Shown here one piece after another: positions 12,301-24,487 of a stretch of DNA of 64,000 nucleotides. The DNA is taken from NCBI GenBank assembly GCA_035578175.1, contig JAQMRL010000002.1, positions 79,447,325 through 79,511,324 of the forward strand, written 5' to 3'. Below the pieces are notes generated by a model. The model was not told where the DNA came from. It worked only from the letters and a program-made list of their open reading frames with translations, and ran no database searches. The DNA is from Catonia carolina (taxonomy: Eukaryota; Arthropoda; Insecta; Hemiptera; Achilidae). The number at the start of each line of letters is the position of its first letter. Positions within the stretch are counted from its first letter, which is position 1. The position numbers and the translations under genes were made by a program.

Positions 12301-15300
12301 AGGAATTACAAAGAGAAAAAAAAAAATAATTTTAGGATTTTTGTTTATTATTTGCATTGGCAAGAGAAAGTTGTGTGTTTCACACCAGATTTTTGTTTTA
12401 ATTTTGTAGTTAAAGGAATATCAGCAACGAAGTAGAGAGAATACACCAGTGGTTCCGCCTCAGCAACAGCACCTGCTCAGCACTACTGAAGTAAGCCTTC
12501 CATCCAATAGGGAAGATGTTAGAAAAAATGATGGCTCGGTACAAAATTATGTTTACGATTCGGGAACAGCTTCTGTTAAGTCTGAGGTATGTACTGAGTA
12601 ATGCCTAATACATTGTGTAATTTTACTGGACATCCCACCCCCAGATTCAGTTGATAACAACTAAAATTTTAGTATTAGGAACAAACTACTGTACTTTGAT
12701 GTAAATCTATAGTTCTAGTATTAAAATACTCCTGACTAGGTGAACCTGTGCGGAAAAACCTGCACAAAAGTGTAAATTTATTTTTATAGAACTTCTCTGT
12801 AAACAAATTTTTTTGTTTTATTGTACTACTGGTTCATTGAATTTTCTTCTGTTCTCATTCGGCTCATGATGGAACTTCATAAAAAATTGTATAGTGGCAG
12901 GCGATTTTCAGTTCGTGCAATTGCCGCTTCATATTTTACCATGGCACCCAGTTTCTTATAGCTTTGAGCATACGGATTGACAGCAGTCATAACTGCTTCA
13001 ATTTTTTCTAAAATCTCATTATTTAATTCCACACAAAACCAAAATATAGCAGATCGAACTGTATACAAATTTACAACAACTACGTTGGAAATTCCAAAGC
13101 GATCTGACCGTGACACTGCCAATCCGTTGGTAGGCCTATACTTTAGTTCGTTGAACTTTCCCCCTCTCCAAACTGAAATTACTGTGCGAAATGTGGGAGG
13201 GATAGATAGAGAAAGAGAGAGGCCTATACTTCAGTTCGTTGAACTTCCCTCCTCTCCAATCTATTTTAGACCTCCTATTTTACGGTCATAAATTGAAATA
13301 TTTGATTTTGGATAGTTTTCTGCAAATCTTCTCGAACAGACGATTCATTTGAGCCCACTTCGGGGAAAATCGGTGAAGGTTCAGGTGGTTAAAATCGTGT
13401 TGAAAAAAAAGCTGCTTGCTATTAATATATAGATGGTAAACAAAGTTTGGTGCTACTATAGTACGTGGCCTACACATTTACATTTAGTGAAATTTGTATT
13501 TTTTGATGTGGTAGCACTGTCCACTAGCACTTTTGGTGCGTAAATATTCACATATTTTACAGGTTATGTGATATAAGAAAAAAGGACAAATTACATCCAA
13601 TAATTTACAATAAAGTATGGATTACTGAGAAATTTCCAAAACAATGGACTACAGCGATTATTCATCCTCTGCACAAGAAAGGCGATAGATGTAATCCGGA
13701 CAACTATAGAGGTATATCACTCCTGGACTGTACTTATAAGATTTTTTCAAAGATTCTCTACAGGAGGATTAAGGACCAACTAGATCAACAACTTGGAGAA
13801 TACCAAGGAGGATTCAGGCCTTGGAGAAGTTGTGCGGAGCAAATACTCACATTGAAGTTAATTATGGCATACTATAGAAAGCGAAATAAACATCTCTCGA
13901 TAACATTTGTTGACTTCAAGAAAGCTTACGATTCCATTCATAGGATATCACTATTGAAAATACTGAGACATTTTGGACTTCACCCTAAATTAATCAGATT
14001 AATAGAGTTAACATTAACTGATACAAGTTCTAAAATAAAGTTTAGAGGAGAACTCTCAGACCCATTTTGGATAAAAACTGGCTTAAGACAAGGTGATGGA
14101 TTATCACCGCTTCTTTTTAACTGTGCATTAGAGTACGTCATGAGAGAATGGGAAAAAAGTAACAAAAAAAATATAACAATTGGATATCAAAAGGACGACA
14201 TAAATCTGAACTGCCTGGGGTTTGCGGATGACCTAGCTCTTCTGGCCAACAACATTCAGGAAACAAAACAGCAAATCAGGTCTTTGGAAGATATAGCTCA
14301 GAAGATTGGTTTAAAGATATCGTTGGAAAAAATAGAAATATTACTAATTCATACTCCACTTGCAATTAAAATAAGGTTGGACAACCACAATATAAAAATT
14401 GTGCAGAGATTTAAGTACTTGGGGGAAGTAATCACCTGCAACTTGAACGAAAAACCATCTTGGCAGAATAGAATAGACAATCGGTTTTTAAACGGCTGGT
14501 AAATTTTTGTTTATCGGTTGGCAACATTGTTAGACCTCATTTCTATTTCGGAGAACATTCTGATTGACGATTCAGTTGTAGTTTCTCTTGTTCGCAGTGT
14601 AGTACTCTCGCAGTCTGTGTCTAACCATGGAGAAGTTTACTAATGCACAACGAGTGTTAATCGTCAAAACATTTTACCAGAGTGGAGAGAGTTATGCGGC
14701 TACTGTCAGGCGACTTCGCGGTACTCTAGGACGTAATGAAGCATCGAATGAATCAACAGTTCGCAGGCTCATGAAAAAGTTTTTTGAGACGGGTTCAACA
14801 GTCGACCTTAAAAGTTCTGGACGTCGTCGTTCTGGCCGAACTGAGCAGAACGTTGTGTTGGTTCGTGACAGTGTGGCTGTTAGCCCAGCAAAATCAATAC
14901 GTCGCCGTTCTCAACAATTGGGTTTACGATGTTCTTCTGTACGGAGAATTCTTCGGTACGATCTCCAATATCACCCGTATAAAATTCAGTTGACGCAACA
15001 TTTGAAAGTGGCAGACCACCAGAAGAGACAACAGTTTGTTGACTGAGTATTGAGAAAGCGGCAGGATGATGACAACTTCGCAAACAAAATCATTTTCAGT
15101 GATGAGGCGCACTGCCACTTAAACGGTTTTGTTAATAAACAGAACTGCCGTATGTGGGGTTTAGAAAACCCTCGCGTGGTTAATGAAAGGGAAATGTATG
15201 CACAGCGAGTGACAGTTTGGTGCGTCTTTTGGTCGGGCGGTGTCATCGGCCCTTACTTTTTTGAAAATCAAGGAGGACAAGCCGTGACAGTAAATGGAGA

Positions 15301-18300
15301 CCGATACCGTACGATGATTAGGGAGTTTTTGTGGCGTCATTTGGATGGAATGGACATTGACGAGTTGTGGTTTCAGCAGGATGGTGCCACCTGTCACGCT
15401 GCACGAGAAACAATGTTGTTGCTCCGTGAACGGTTCCAGGATCGCATCATTTCTCGTAATTCCGACCATCAATGGCCACCAAGGTCGTGTGACTTGACGC
15501 CTTGTGACTTTCATCTTTGGGATCATCTGAAGTCATTGGTGTATGCCAATAAACCCCGAAACATAAATGACTTGAAGGAGGAAATTCGACGGGTTATCGG
15601 GCAAATGGAAGTCGAAACTTGTCGTGCAGTAATATCCAATTTCATGGACAGAGTTGATGCGTGCCAGCGCAGTAGAGGAGGACACATGCATGACATCATT
15701 TTTCATACATGAAATCGGAAGGTAAGATGAACTTGTTGATGTATTTATTTTCAGTTTTTCAATAAAATAAATGTCTTAATTTGATATATCAAAACCGGCG
15801 CTCTTTTTGAATCACCCTATAACTAGGATTAAACATGCTACTAGGAACACATATAATAAAAGATGTCTTTCAATAAATACAAAACTAAGACACTGCAGAA
15901 CAGTTGCCCTGCCACAAATTACATACGCAAGTGAAACAATATTTAAAACCACAAATACCATTGCAATAGATAAGGTCCTCAGGATTTAGAGAAGAATAGT
16001 CAGAACTTGCTTGAACAAAAACTATCAAGTAGACGGAGTTTGGAGACTAGCTTCCAACGAAATGGTCTACAAAAACATAGAACCTATTACAAGTATAATT
16101 AAAAAGAAACGAATATCATTCCTGGGACATCTTTTAAGGACACCTGAAAATAGAACTAGCAGGAAAATAATAGAAAAACTGTGGTATAGTAAAAGTGATA
16201 TTAAATGGATCACAGAATTAAAGGAAGATATTGGAAGGTTACAAATTACAATAGAAGATTTAAAACACAAGACAGATGCATTGAAGATATTGAAGGACGA
16301 ACGCATTATACTACAGCCGGGAAGGAACAAGCAACGATTGGGAAGAGTGGTTCCAGAGGAGGAAAGAAAATTGCGCTCGGAAAGGATGAAAAAATATTGG
16401 GCGGAAAAGAAAAGGAAGAAAGAAGGAAAGACTTTAAATGTAAAATGACTAAAGTGGTCCTTTGTAGGCCATAAAATATTAAAAAAAAAAAAAAAAAATT
16501 TACAATACCAATTAATACTACCGTGCGTTCGGAAAGTTGCTGTGCACTGGAATTGTGACTATGGATTTATGAAAATATGTATAAAGAAATGACTAAGCAT
16601 TTTGGAAAAAATTTATTCAATACCTTAATTACATTGTTAAACCGTGATTACATTGTTTATAGAAGGTGTTCGAAATGACCTCCATTGGCATCAATACAGC
16701 ATTGCACTCGTTTCATTTTGTTTGCAAACACCTTTCGCAACTGAAGAACAGTGATTCCTTGAATGTATGCCGTTATTGCGGCTTTAAGTTCGTCAATCGT
16801 GTGTGGTCTGTTCCGATACACAGTTTGTTTCGCCGCACCCCATAAAAAGAAATCGGGGGGAGTCAGATCAGGAGATCTTGCAGGCCACAAATTCTTTGAA
16901 ATTATTCGTTCACCAAACACGTTGCATAACGTTTTATACAGTTGCGAAAGGTGTTTGCAAACAAAATGAAACGAGTGCAATGCTGTATTGATGCCAATGG
17001 AGGTCATTTCGAACACCTTCTATAAACAATGTAATCACGGTTTAACAATGTAATTAAGGTATTGAATAAATTTTTTTCCAAAATGCTTAGTCATTTCTTT
17101 ATACATATTTTCATAAATCCATAGTCACAATTCCAGTGCACAGCGACTTTCCGAACGCACGGTATAATTAATAATATGATAAGAATTCACCCAGTTATTT
17201 TTAGTCAGTCTGCACATGGTACACACTGTGAATGTCACTGAGAAAAACACTAAACAAATCAGGTTCTACTTTTCTCATAATTTTCCATGATATACGGTCG
17301 AGGTGCGAATGAAATAATTCTTTCGGAACGCCTATTTTTTGTTTAAGAATGTTTACTTTTGCGTCCAACCACGATGTCTCAATTCCTTGTGTATTGGCTC
17401 CTGTTTGTGGATTTACATAATTTCGCTGATGGTTAACCGTTGAATGCAGGTAACTTAATGTTTACATAACCTGTGAAATATGTAAATATTTTTTAACCTA
17501 ATGTAGTTCTCATAACCTGTAAAATATGTGAATATTTTTGCGCCTATAGTGGTGGTGGTGGACAGTGCAACCACATCAAAAAATACAAATTTTACTAAAC
17601 GTAACGTAGTAGGCCATGTACTATAGTAGCTCCCAAAGTTTTTACCAATTGTGATAGTTCATTTAATAAGATCGAAATATAAATTTTAAACCATTAGTAA
17701 TATGGTAAAACAGCAAACACGTACCAATGTTTATAGCGGTTTCATGTACTTCATACATATCTTCAGTGATGTATCTTCGAATTTATTAATAGTCAAAATT
17801 TAAAACTTCCTACTTGTACAATGGCAGATAAGGCTATGACCACACCGTGTATTTTTCCACGCATAAAATGTAGCGTTCTTTTCCGCTGATTGAAATGTAG
17901 TTAATTGACCAGCCACAAAGCACATGAAAAAACTTAATTCTTTGCATTCCCAGTGATGCATCATGAGCATAGTGTGGTCATGAACACATTGGTTAATAGA
18001 AATAAAGTACAACAAAATAATACAATTATAAATGACAGACTAACGAAGAGAAAATTTGTACTTTTACACAATAGTTTGAAAGAGTATCCAGACAAGTTTT
18101 TTGAGTTCTATAGAATGTTCATGTCATCTTTTGAAACCCTGCTTTCTAATATGCGGGTGTGTTTCTCCACCTCCTGTCTTGATTTTTTCACTGTTTATGT
18201 ACTCCGTAATCAAAGTCACAAAAATATAAATATATCTACAAAAACATACTGTATGAATCTAAGCTTTGTGCTGGTGGGGGATAAAGGGGAAAGACAAAGT

Positions 18301-19739
18301 ACAAGACTGTTGCTACGTCATAACACTCTACTAATCATCCCATTGCTCTTAGCTGGGCAGTAGGCTGCCTAGTGCGGTGACATACGTGGGTGTTGTTTTC
18401 AATATTCGCTGTAGACGGCGACACAGAATATAAATGTAGTTTGGATAGTACCCTTGACTACTACAAACATAATACAAGTAAAACGTTACTACTACTAACG
18501 CAATCTCTCACAGTATTAGTGATGTAATGTATACCTCTCAGCTGTACAAAGCTTGTGAACGGGCAGTATATTTGCTGTGGTGTTTTTTCTCGCACAACTG
18601 GCCAGGAAATGAGCGTGAAAACCAGCTATAAAAATACCAGCGTCAATCCACTGGCGATCGACCTTGAATATCCGCCCACTGAGAAGCCAACGCCGTTAAA
18701 AACGCTCCCTCTGGCCACCTCCATTATTATATTAGTGGCCAGAATTGAATCCGAATTTTCGACATTCTGGATTTTTGACGTCCGAATTATTGACGCTCTA
18801 CTATATAATTATTTTCTTTAAGGATTTTATGTGTTAGTATTTAATGTTGTGTTTTTTATTTTTCAGAAATTACCTTCAACGGAATTACCAGAGAGCTTGT
18901 TTATGAAAGATAATCACTTTAATAATAATAATAATAATAATAATTCAATATTAAATGGTAGTATCGAAACAAATTCATCTGTGAACACTAGAAATATATT
19001 TAATGGCAATTGTGAGAAACCGAACGAACATTATGTTGAACAGTTAGTTACTGAACTAAACACACAGTCATTATTTACAGATAATAATTCAAGTAATAAC
19101 AGTAATATTTTTGGTGGTAGTAATAATAATAATAATAACCTAACATCCGACATTCAGTCCGCTAAAGATTTTTTCGATAGCCTACCAGTTTCTTCGCAGT
19201 CTAGCGTCGACTTTTCTTTTGATGCTCAAATCGCTTCAGACACTCCTCCCGTAGCTATTAGTAACCCGACTGTTAACACAGAAGTGCCTTCTACGGGAAT
19301 ATTAACGGGTCTGGATATAAACGTTAAAAATCTAAATCAGGATTCGCAAAGCGATCACTCCGAATCCGTACCGTTAACTCCGTCCGAACAAGATAAAAGT
19401 GATATCAGCAGTTCAAGTGTCGGCCAATCACCTAAACAGATATCGCAAGTTTTAGAACTACAGTTGAAAGAGATTGATACGAAATTAGGTGTGGAAATAA
19501 ATAAAAATAGGATTCTTACCGAACAACTACAGGTGTCGGTAAGTATTGTTGTTTAAGTTATTTAAATGTTTTATAATATTTTTTTTTACTTTCTCTTACC
19601 TATATGAATATAATATAGGAAGGAAAGTATTGTTTTCATGTCGATTTTTCGAAATCGAGTTTTCACCGGATCTACACGTTTTCAGACCCCTCAACCCAAA
19701 AAACATGTTTTTAGCGATTGGTCTGTGTGTCTTTGTGTG

Positions 19740-19807
<68 letters not shown>

Positions 19808-22800
19808 CAAAATATCTCAAGAACGGAACATAGTACAAACTTGAAACTTAAGTTAGATATTACTACCGGACGTGACATGAACATTTTCATCAAAATCGGT
19901 CAACCGGAAGTTGTAATTTATTCGTGTAGTTTTCACTTTTTTGCAATTTTCTCAAAAACTGGTTTTATGATTTTTTTAAAAATCGCCTGGTTTACTAAGG
20001 TTTTTATGCTCTACAAGATAGGGTAGTCGCCATGTTTGCTGAAATTCTTGGTGAGGCTGTTTTCTCGTAAAAAAAATTGTTTTCTTAAGATTAAGACTTT
20101 AATTATTTTATTAAACATCCTATGTAGGATTTTTAAACAGCCGTATTATTTAAAATTGAAATATATATTTTCTAACCACCAGAATACGGTAACATAAAAC
20201 ACTTACCAATGTTTATAGCGCTTTCGTGTATCTTGTACACATCTTCAGTAAATTAACATTTATTACAAGTCAAAATTTAAAACTTCCTGCTCCTAGATAA
20301 GGAATCATTCCTTATCTACCATGGTAGGAGCAGGAAGTTTTAAATTTTGACTTGTAATAAATGTTAATTTACTGAAGTCAAAATTTAAAACTTCCTGCTC
20401 CTAGATAAGGAATCATTCCTTATCTACCATGGTAGGAGCAGGAAGTTTTAAATTTTGACTTGTAATAAATGTTAATTTACTGAAGATGTGTACAAGATAC
20501 ACGAAAGCGCTATAAACATTGGTAAGTGTTTTATGTTACCGTATTCTGGTGGTTAGAAAATATATATTTCAAGACTTTAATATATACATTTTAGCGCAAA
20601 AATGTATCTAGTTAAAGTTGTAGAGACTTTAAAATCCTACAACGTTTATTTCAAACATTTTTTTGTATAACGCTTAGTTTAGCGGTAATTAGTGGTTTTC
20701 TATTTTTTTTCTCACGAAAACATGTGAAAAATCAATTTTTTTAAGATTTCAACCTTAGTATGCATTTTACGACAAAAATGTATATAATAAAATTTATAGT
20801 AAATTAAAAGCTCTACAACTTTTATCTGTATAATTTTTCTGTACAGAGCCTAGTTTAGCATGAAAGAGTGATTTTCCGTATTTTTTGGCCAAACTGAGGT
20901 CGATTTTCATTTTGCGTCTCTTCTTTGTGAAATTTGTATTTCTTGATGTGGTACCACTGTCCACCAGCACCTTTGGCGCGTAAATATTAATTTATTTTAC
21001 AGGTTATGTGAACTGCATAAGGTCATGTGAACATTAGGTTTTAAAAAATATTCACATATTTTACAGGTTATGTGAATTACATTAGATTACCTGCATTCAA
21101 CGGTTAACCATCAGCAAAATTATGTAGATCCACTAACAGGAGCCAATACACAACCAAATTGAGTGATCGTGGTTGGACGCAATAGTACACATTTTTAAAC
21201 AAAAAAGAGGGGTTTCGAAAGAATTGTTTCATTCGCACCTCAACCATATATCGTGGAAATTATGAGAAAAGTAGAACCTGATTTGTTTGTTGCTTTTCTC
21301 AATGACATTCACAGTGTGTACCGTGTGCAGATTCTTCGTTGTTTTTCAACAACAATTTAAAATGTGTGCCGCAATTCAAAATCCCACCAGTTGTGAAGTA
21401 CGGTCGGTAATACGGTTTTTGTTGGCTAAAAACAATAAACCAATTGAGATTTATCGCCAAATCTGTGAAGTTTATGGGAATGATGTTTACACTGAAAGTG
21501 GAGTACGGCGTTTGTGCATTCAGTTCAAAAATGGCCGAACTAATGTTCACGAGGAAGAACAAAGTGGACGGCCAAGTCTCATGACTGATGACATTGTGAA
21601 TAAAGTCAACGAGAAGATTAGAGAAGACCATCGATTCACCATAAGAGACCTATCGCTTTTTTTCCCACAAATTTCAAAAAGTTTATTGCACGAAATTGTT
21701 ACAGAAAAATTAGGTAAGACAATTAGCTTTGACGACGACGCGGTAATTCACAGGCGGTAGACTTTTATGATGCTGGCATTTCAAAATTAGTTCACCGTTA
21801 TGATAAGTGTCTTAATTTGTTTGGTGATTATGTAGAAAAATAGCATTTTAGTTGCGTTTTCAAATGTATATAATAAAATTTTTTTCTTGTTCTTATTTTT
21901 TTTTTTATATCAAAACGTGACAGACTTTCTGGACTGCCCTCGTATATAAGATAGAATTGATTTCAAGCTGCAGAATGCATTATTAAGATTTATTTATTAT
22001 TTTTTTCACTCTTTGTAACAATTGTTTTTGTTTGATGTTTCAGCGTGATCACATAAGTCAATTAGAAGATAGTTTAGAAGTTTGTAGAAAAGAGACTGAA
22101 GCAAAAGTCGCTGCACTTGAAGAGAAATTACAATTGCACGTGAAAACATTAGAAATTTTAGTTTCTGAAAAGACAGAATTACAAACTACATTAACAGCAT
22201 GTCAAGAGAGCATATCTCAAAAAGCAGGTATTGTCGGTTTTTTTTTTGTTGTCTGTTGTATTGTCGTCGTCATCATCATCATCCTCTTTATTCCTCTTCC
22301 AAGGTTCCTCGGGTTGAGCCCATCACAACTTCTCTCCACCTCTCTATCGTTGAATTATGTTTCCTCAATTGCTTTCTTGGCATCACATCTTTTTCCCTCT
22401 TTATCAATTGGCATCACATCTTTTTCCCTCTTTATTTATAATTATTATCAATAACTAATTACACTGGTCTGCAAAAAAAAACAAAGTTTTTTCCCCTTGG
22501 ACTTTGATGGGTGATTGTTATGTATCTTGACCCCCTGAATCCAAATCTAACCTCCGTTACTCTCTATCACCCACCGTTTTTTAAGGGGGGCGCCCCCTTG
22601 AAATTCTTGAAAAAAACACCTAAAAGCGGTTATTCCTAATAAAGCGAGGGTCGGGAGGAGGTTGTAAGTACCCCGAAGGGGGAGGGGTGATATGACCGTT
22701 AGTTCAAAGGTGTAGCAGGGTGGGTGTCTGCCATGGTGGGAAGCTGGAGGAAGTAATAAGCTTAGCAATGATTAAATGTTTTCAGTACATTTTTTACGCT

Positions 22801-24444
22801 TAGAGCCTCATCTTGTCACACAAGAGGAGCTTAATGATCACATCCGGGATTTAAATCTCCCAAAAACTAAAGCCCAACTGCTCGGGTCTCAGCTTCAACA
22901 ATTGCTGAAAGTTCCATTGCTGAACAAGAGGTTCAGCAATGAATCTTCTTGGAAAAAGAAGTGAAAATTTCTGTTTCTAGATCCCAGCTAGCTTCGTTTA
23001 AACAATTTTTTTCATCTTCATCAAGATCATCTCTCTCCATAATAGTATGATTTTGTCATCTGGAGGATACGCTGCTGGGTGTCCCCCTCCTTCCACATTT
23101 AACAAAAAATCAATTCTAGTGGTTGTGCTTTAGTGTATAGTACAGTGTTCTAGATTTATATAAAATTAAAGACGAAAAACCTCCATAAGACTTAAAAATA
23201 TGGAACATCACTAATTAACACTAACCTAAGCGTTGCAGAAAAAAAAATTTTGAAATAAAAGTATAGGGTTTAATTTTCCATAACTTTAGTTATATTTTTG
23301 TTGTAAAATGCATACTAAGGCTGCAATCGTAAAATATATCAGTGCCCTTAATTATGAACAGTTACACTAGTTTTGTTAATAATAGATTTGAGATTAATGT
23401 TTTTGTTTTTATAATTTGTAAATGACAGGTGAGATAGAAGAATTACAGAGTAGATTGAGAGCATCAAGGCATAGAGTCGGTGATTTAGAGCGAGAACTTG
23501 GATTGGCACAAGCTTTGAGACAACAACAGGAAAAAGCAGCTCACGAAGCAACATGCTCTAGAGATGTCCTGAAAAATGAAGTTGATTTAATGAGGTATTG
23601 CTTTTGTGTTAGTTTAAAATTTCTTTAAACTCGTTTTTGTTAACCCTTAAGGCTCTCCAGCTGTTCTGTTTATAATTACCAGCAGCCGTATTACATTCCT
23701 TTCCCATGATGTCACACACACATTTATACAGTTAGATTTTACTTGTGAAAAACCATTTTTAAAGCATAATTTTATCTACGCGTATGTATATTTTACGATT
23801 CTGTAGGTTGCAGGAGAATGACATGAGGGTGAATTGTTTAGTAACACTGCTGGTAGATTTTTGTTGTGCGCTACTCCCTTCCTTACTTTGCTACAATATA
23901 CATTAGACCCAACATTTTTTCCATAAAATGCATACTATGGCTGAAATCTTAAAAAATCCAATTTTTTTTACAGATTTTCATGGAAAAGAAACAGAAAATA
24001 AATAATTGCCATTAAACTAAGCATTATATGAAAAAATGTTTGGTATAAAAGTTGTAGATTTTTTAATTGTCTACAATTTTTATTATGTTCAGCTTTTCGG
24101 TAAAATACATATTAATGGTGCAATCCTAAAAAAACAATTTTTTCCAACATAACAGTTTCCCCAAGAATTTCAGCAGATATGGCACCTAACCTATCTTGTA
24201 GAGCATAAAAGAAGTAGTAAATGAGGCGATTTTTAAAAAAATCTTAAGAGTCGTTTTTGAGAAAATCACAAAAAAAGAAAAAATTATACACGAATCAACT
24301 TCTACTTCCAGCTGACCAATTTTGATGAAAATCAAAATTGATCAACTGAAAATTGAAAATTAAAAGTGTCGGGTTCTCTTCTGGTACCTAACTTTAAGTT
24401 TCAAGTTTCAGCTTCGTATGATGTTCCATTCTTGAGATATTTTG

Positions 24445-24487
<43 letters not shown>

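Larger units (their letters stand above)
13575..16499 (+). mobile_element. LINE, 5'-truncated, split by a DD41D transposon
   Basis: The reverse transcriptase frame starts in the palm region: HPLHKKGDRCNPDNYRGISL, then EYQGGFRPWRSC, FVDFKKAYDSI, LRQGDGLSPLLFN and FADDLALL (catalytic Asp-Asp). It is cut at about 14481 by a transposon and resumes at 15820 with the C-terminal domain. That domain includes RISFLGHLLRTPENR and ends ...ERMKKYWAEKKRKKE, then stops at 16448 and ends in poly-A (about 16482-16498). A related 3' fragment is at 55838-56301. Confidence 0.85.

Noticed and set aside
18555..18821. An extra GM130 or host exon
   Set aside because: No domain, no fitting splice phases, and the neighbouring GM130 exons 2 and 3 already join in frame.
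19638..19893. Open frames of alternating Cys-Val or His-Thr
   Set aside because: They are translations of the GT/CA microsatellite inside HLE copies, with no coding support. The same applies near 8353-8670, 45381-45632 and 61073.
22228..22454. Extension of GM130 exon 4 into a hydrophobic segment
   Set aside because: A standard donor ends the exon at 22227, and the joined frame continues correctly in exon 5. The extension is intronic and low in complexity.
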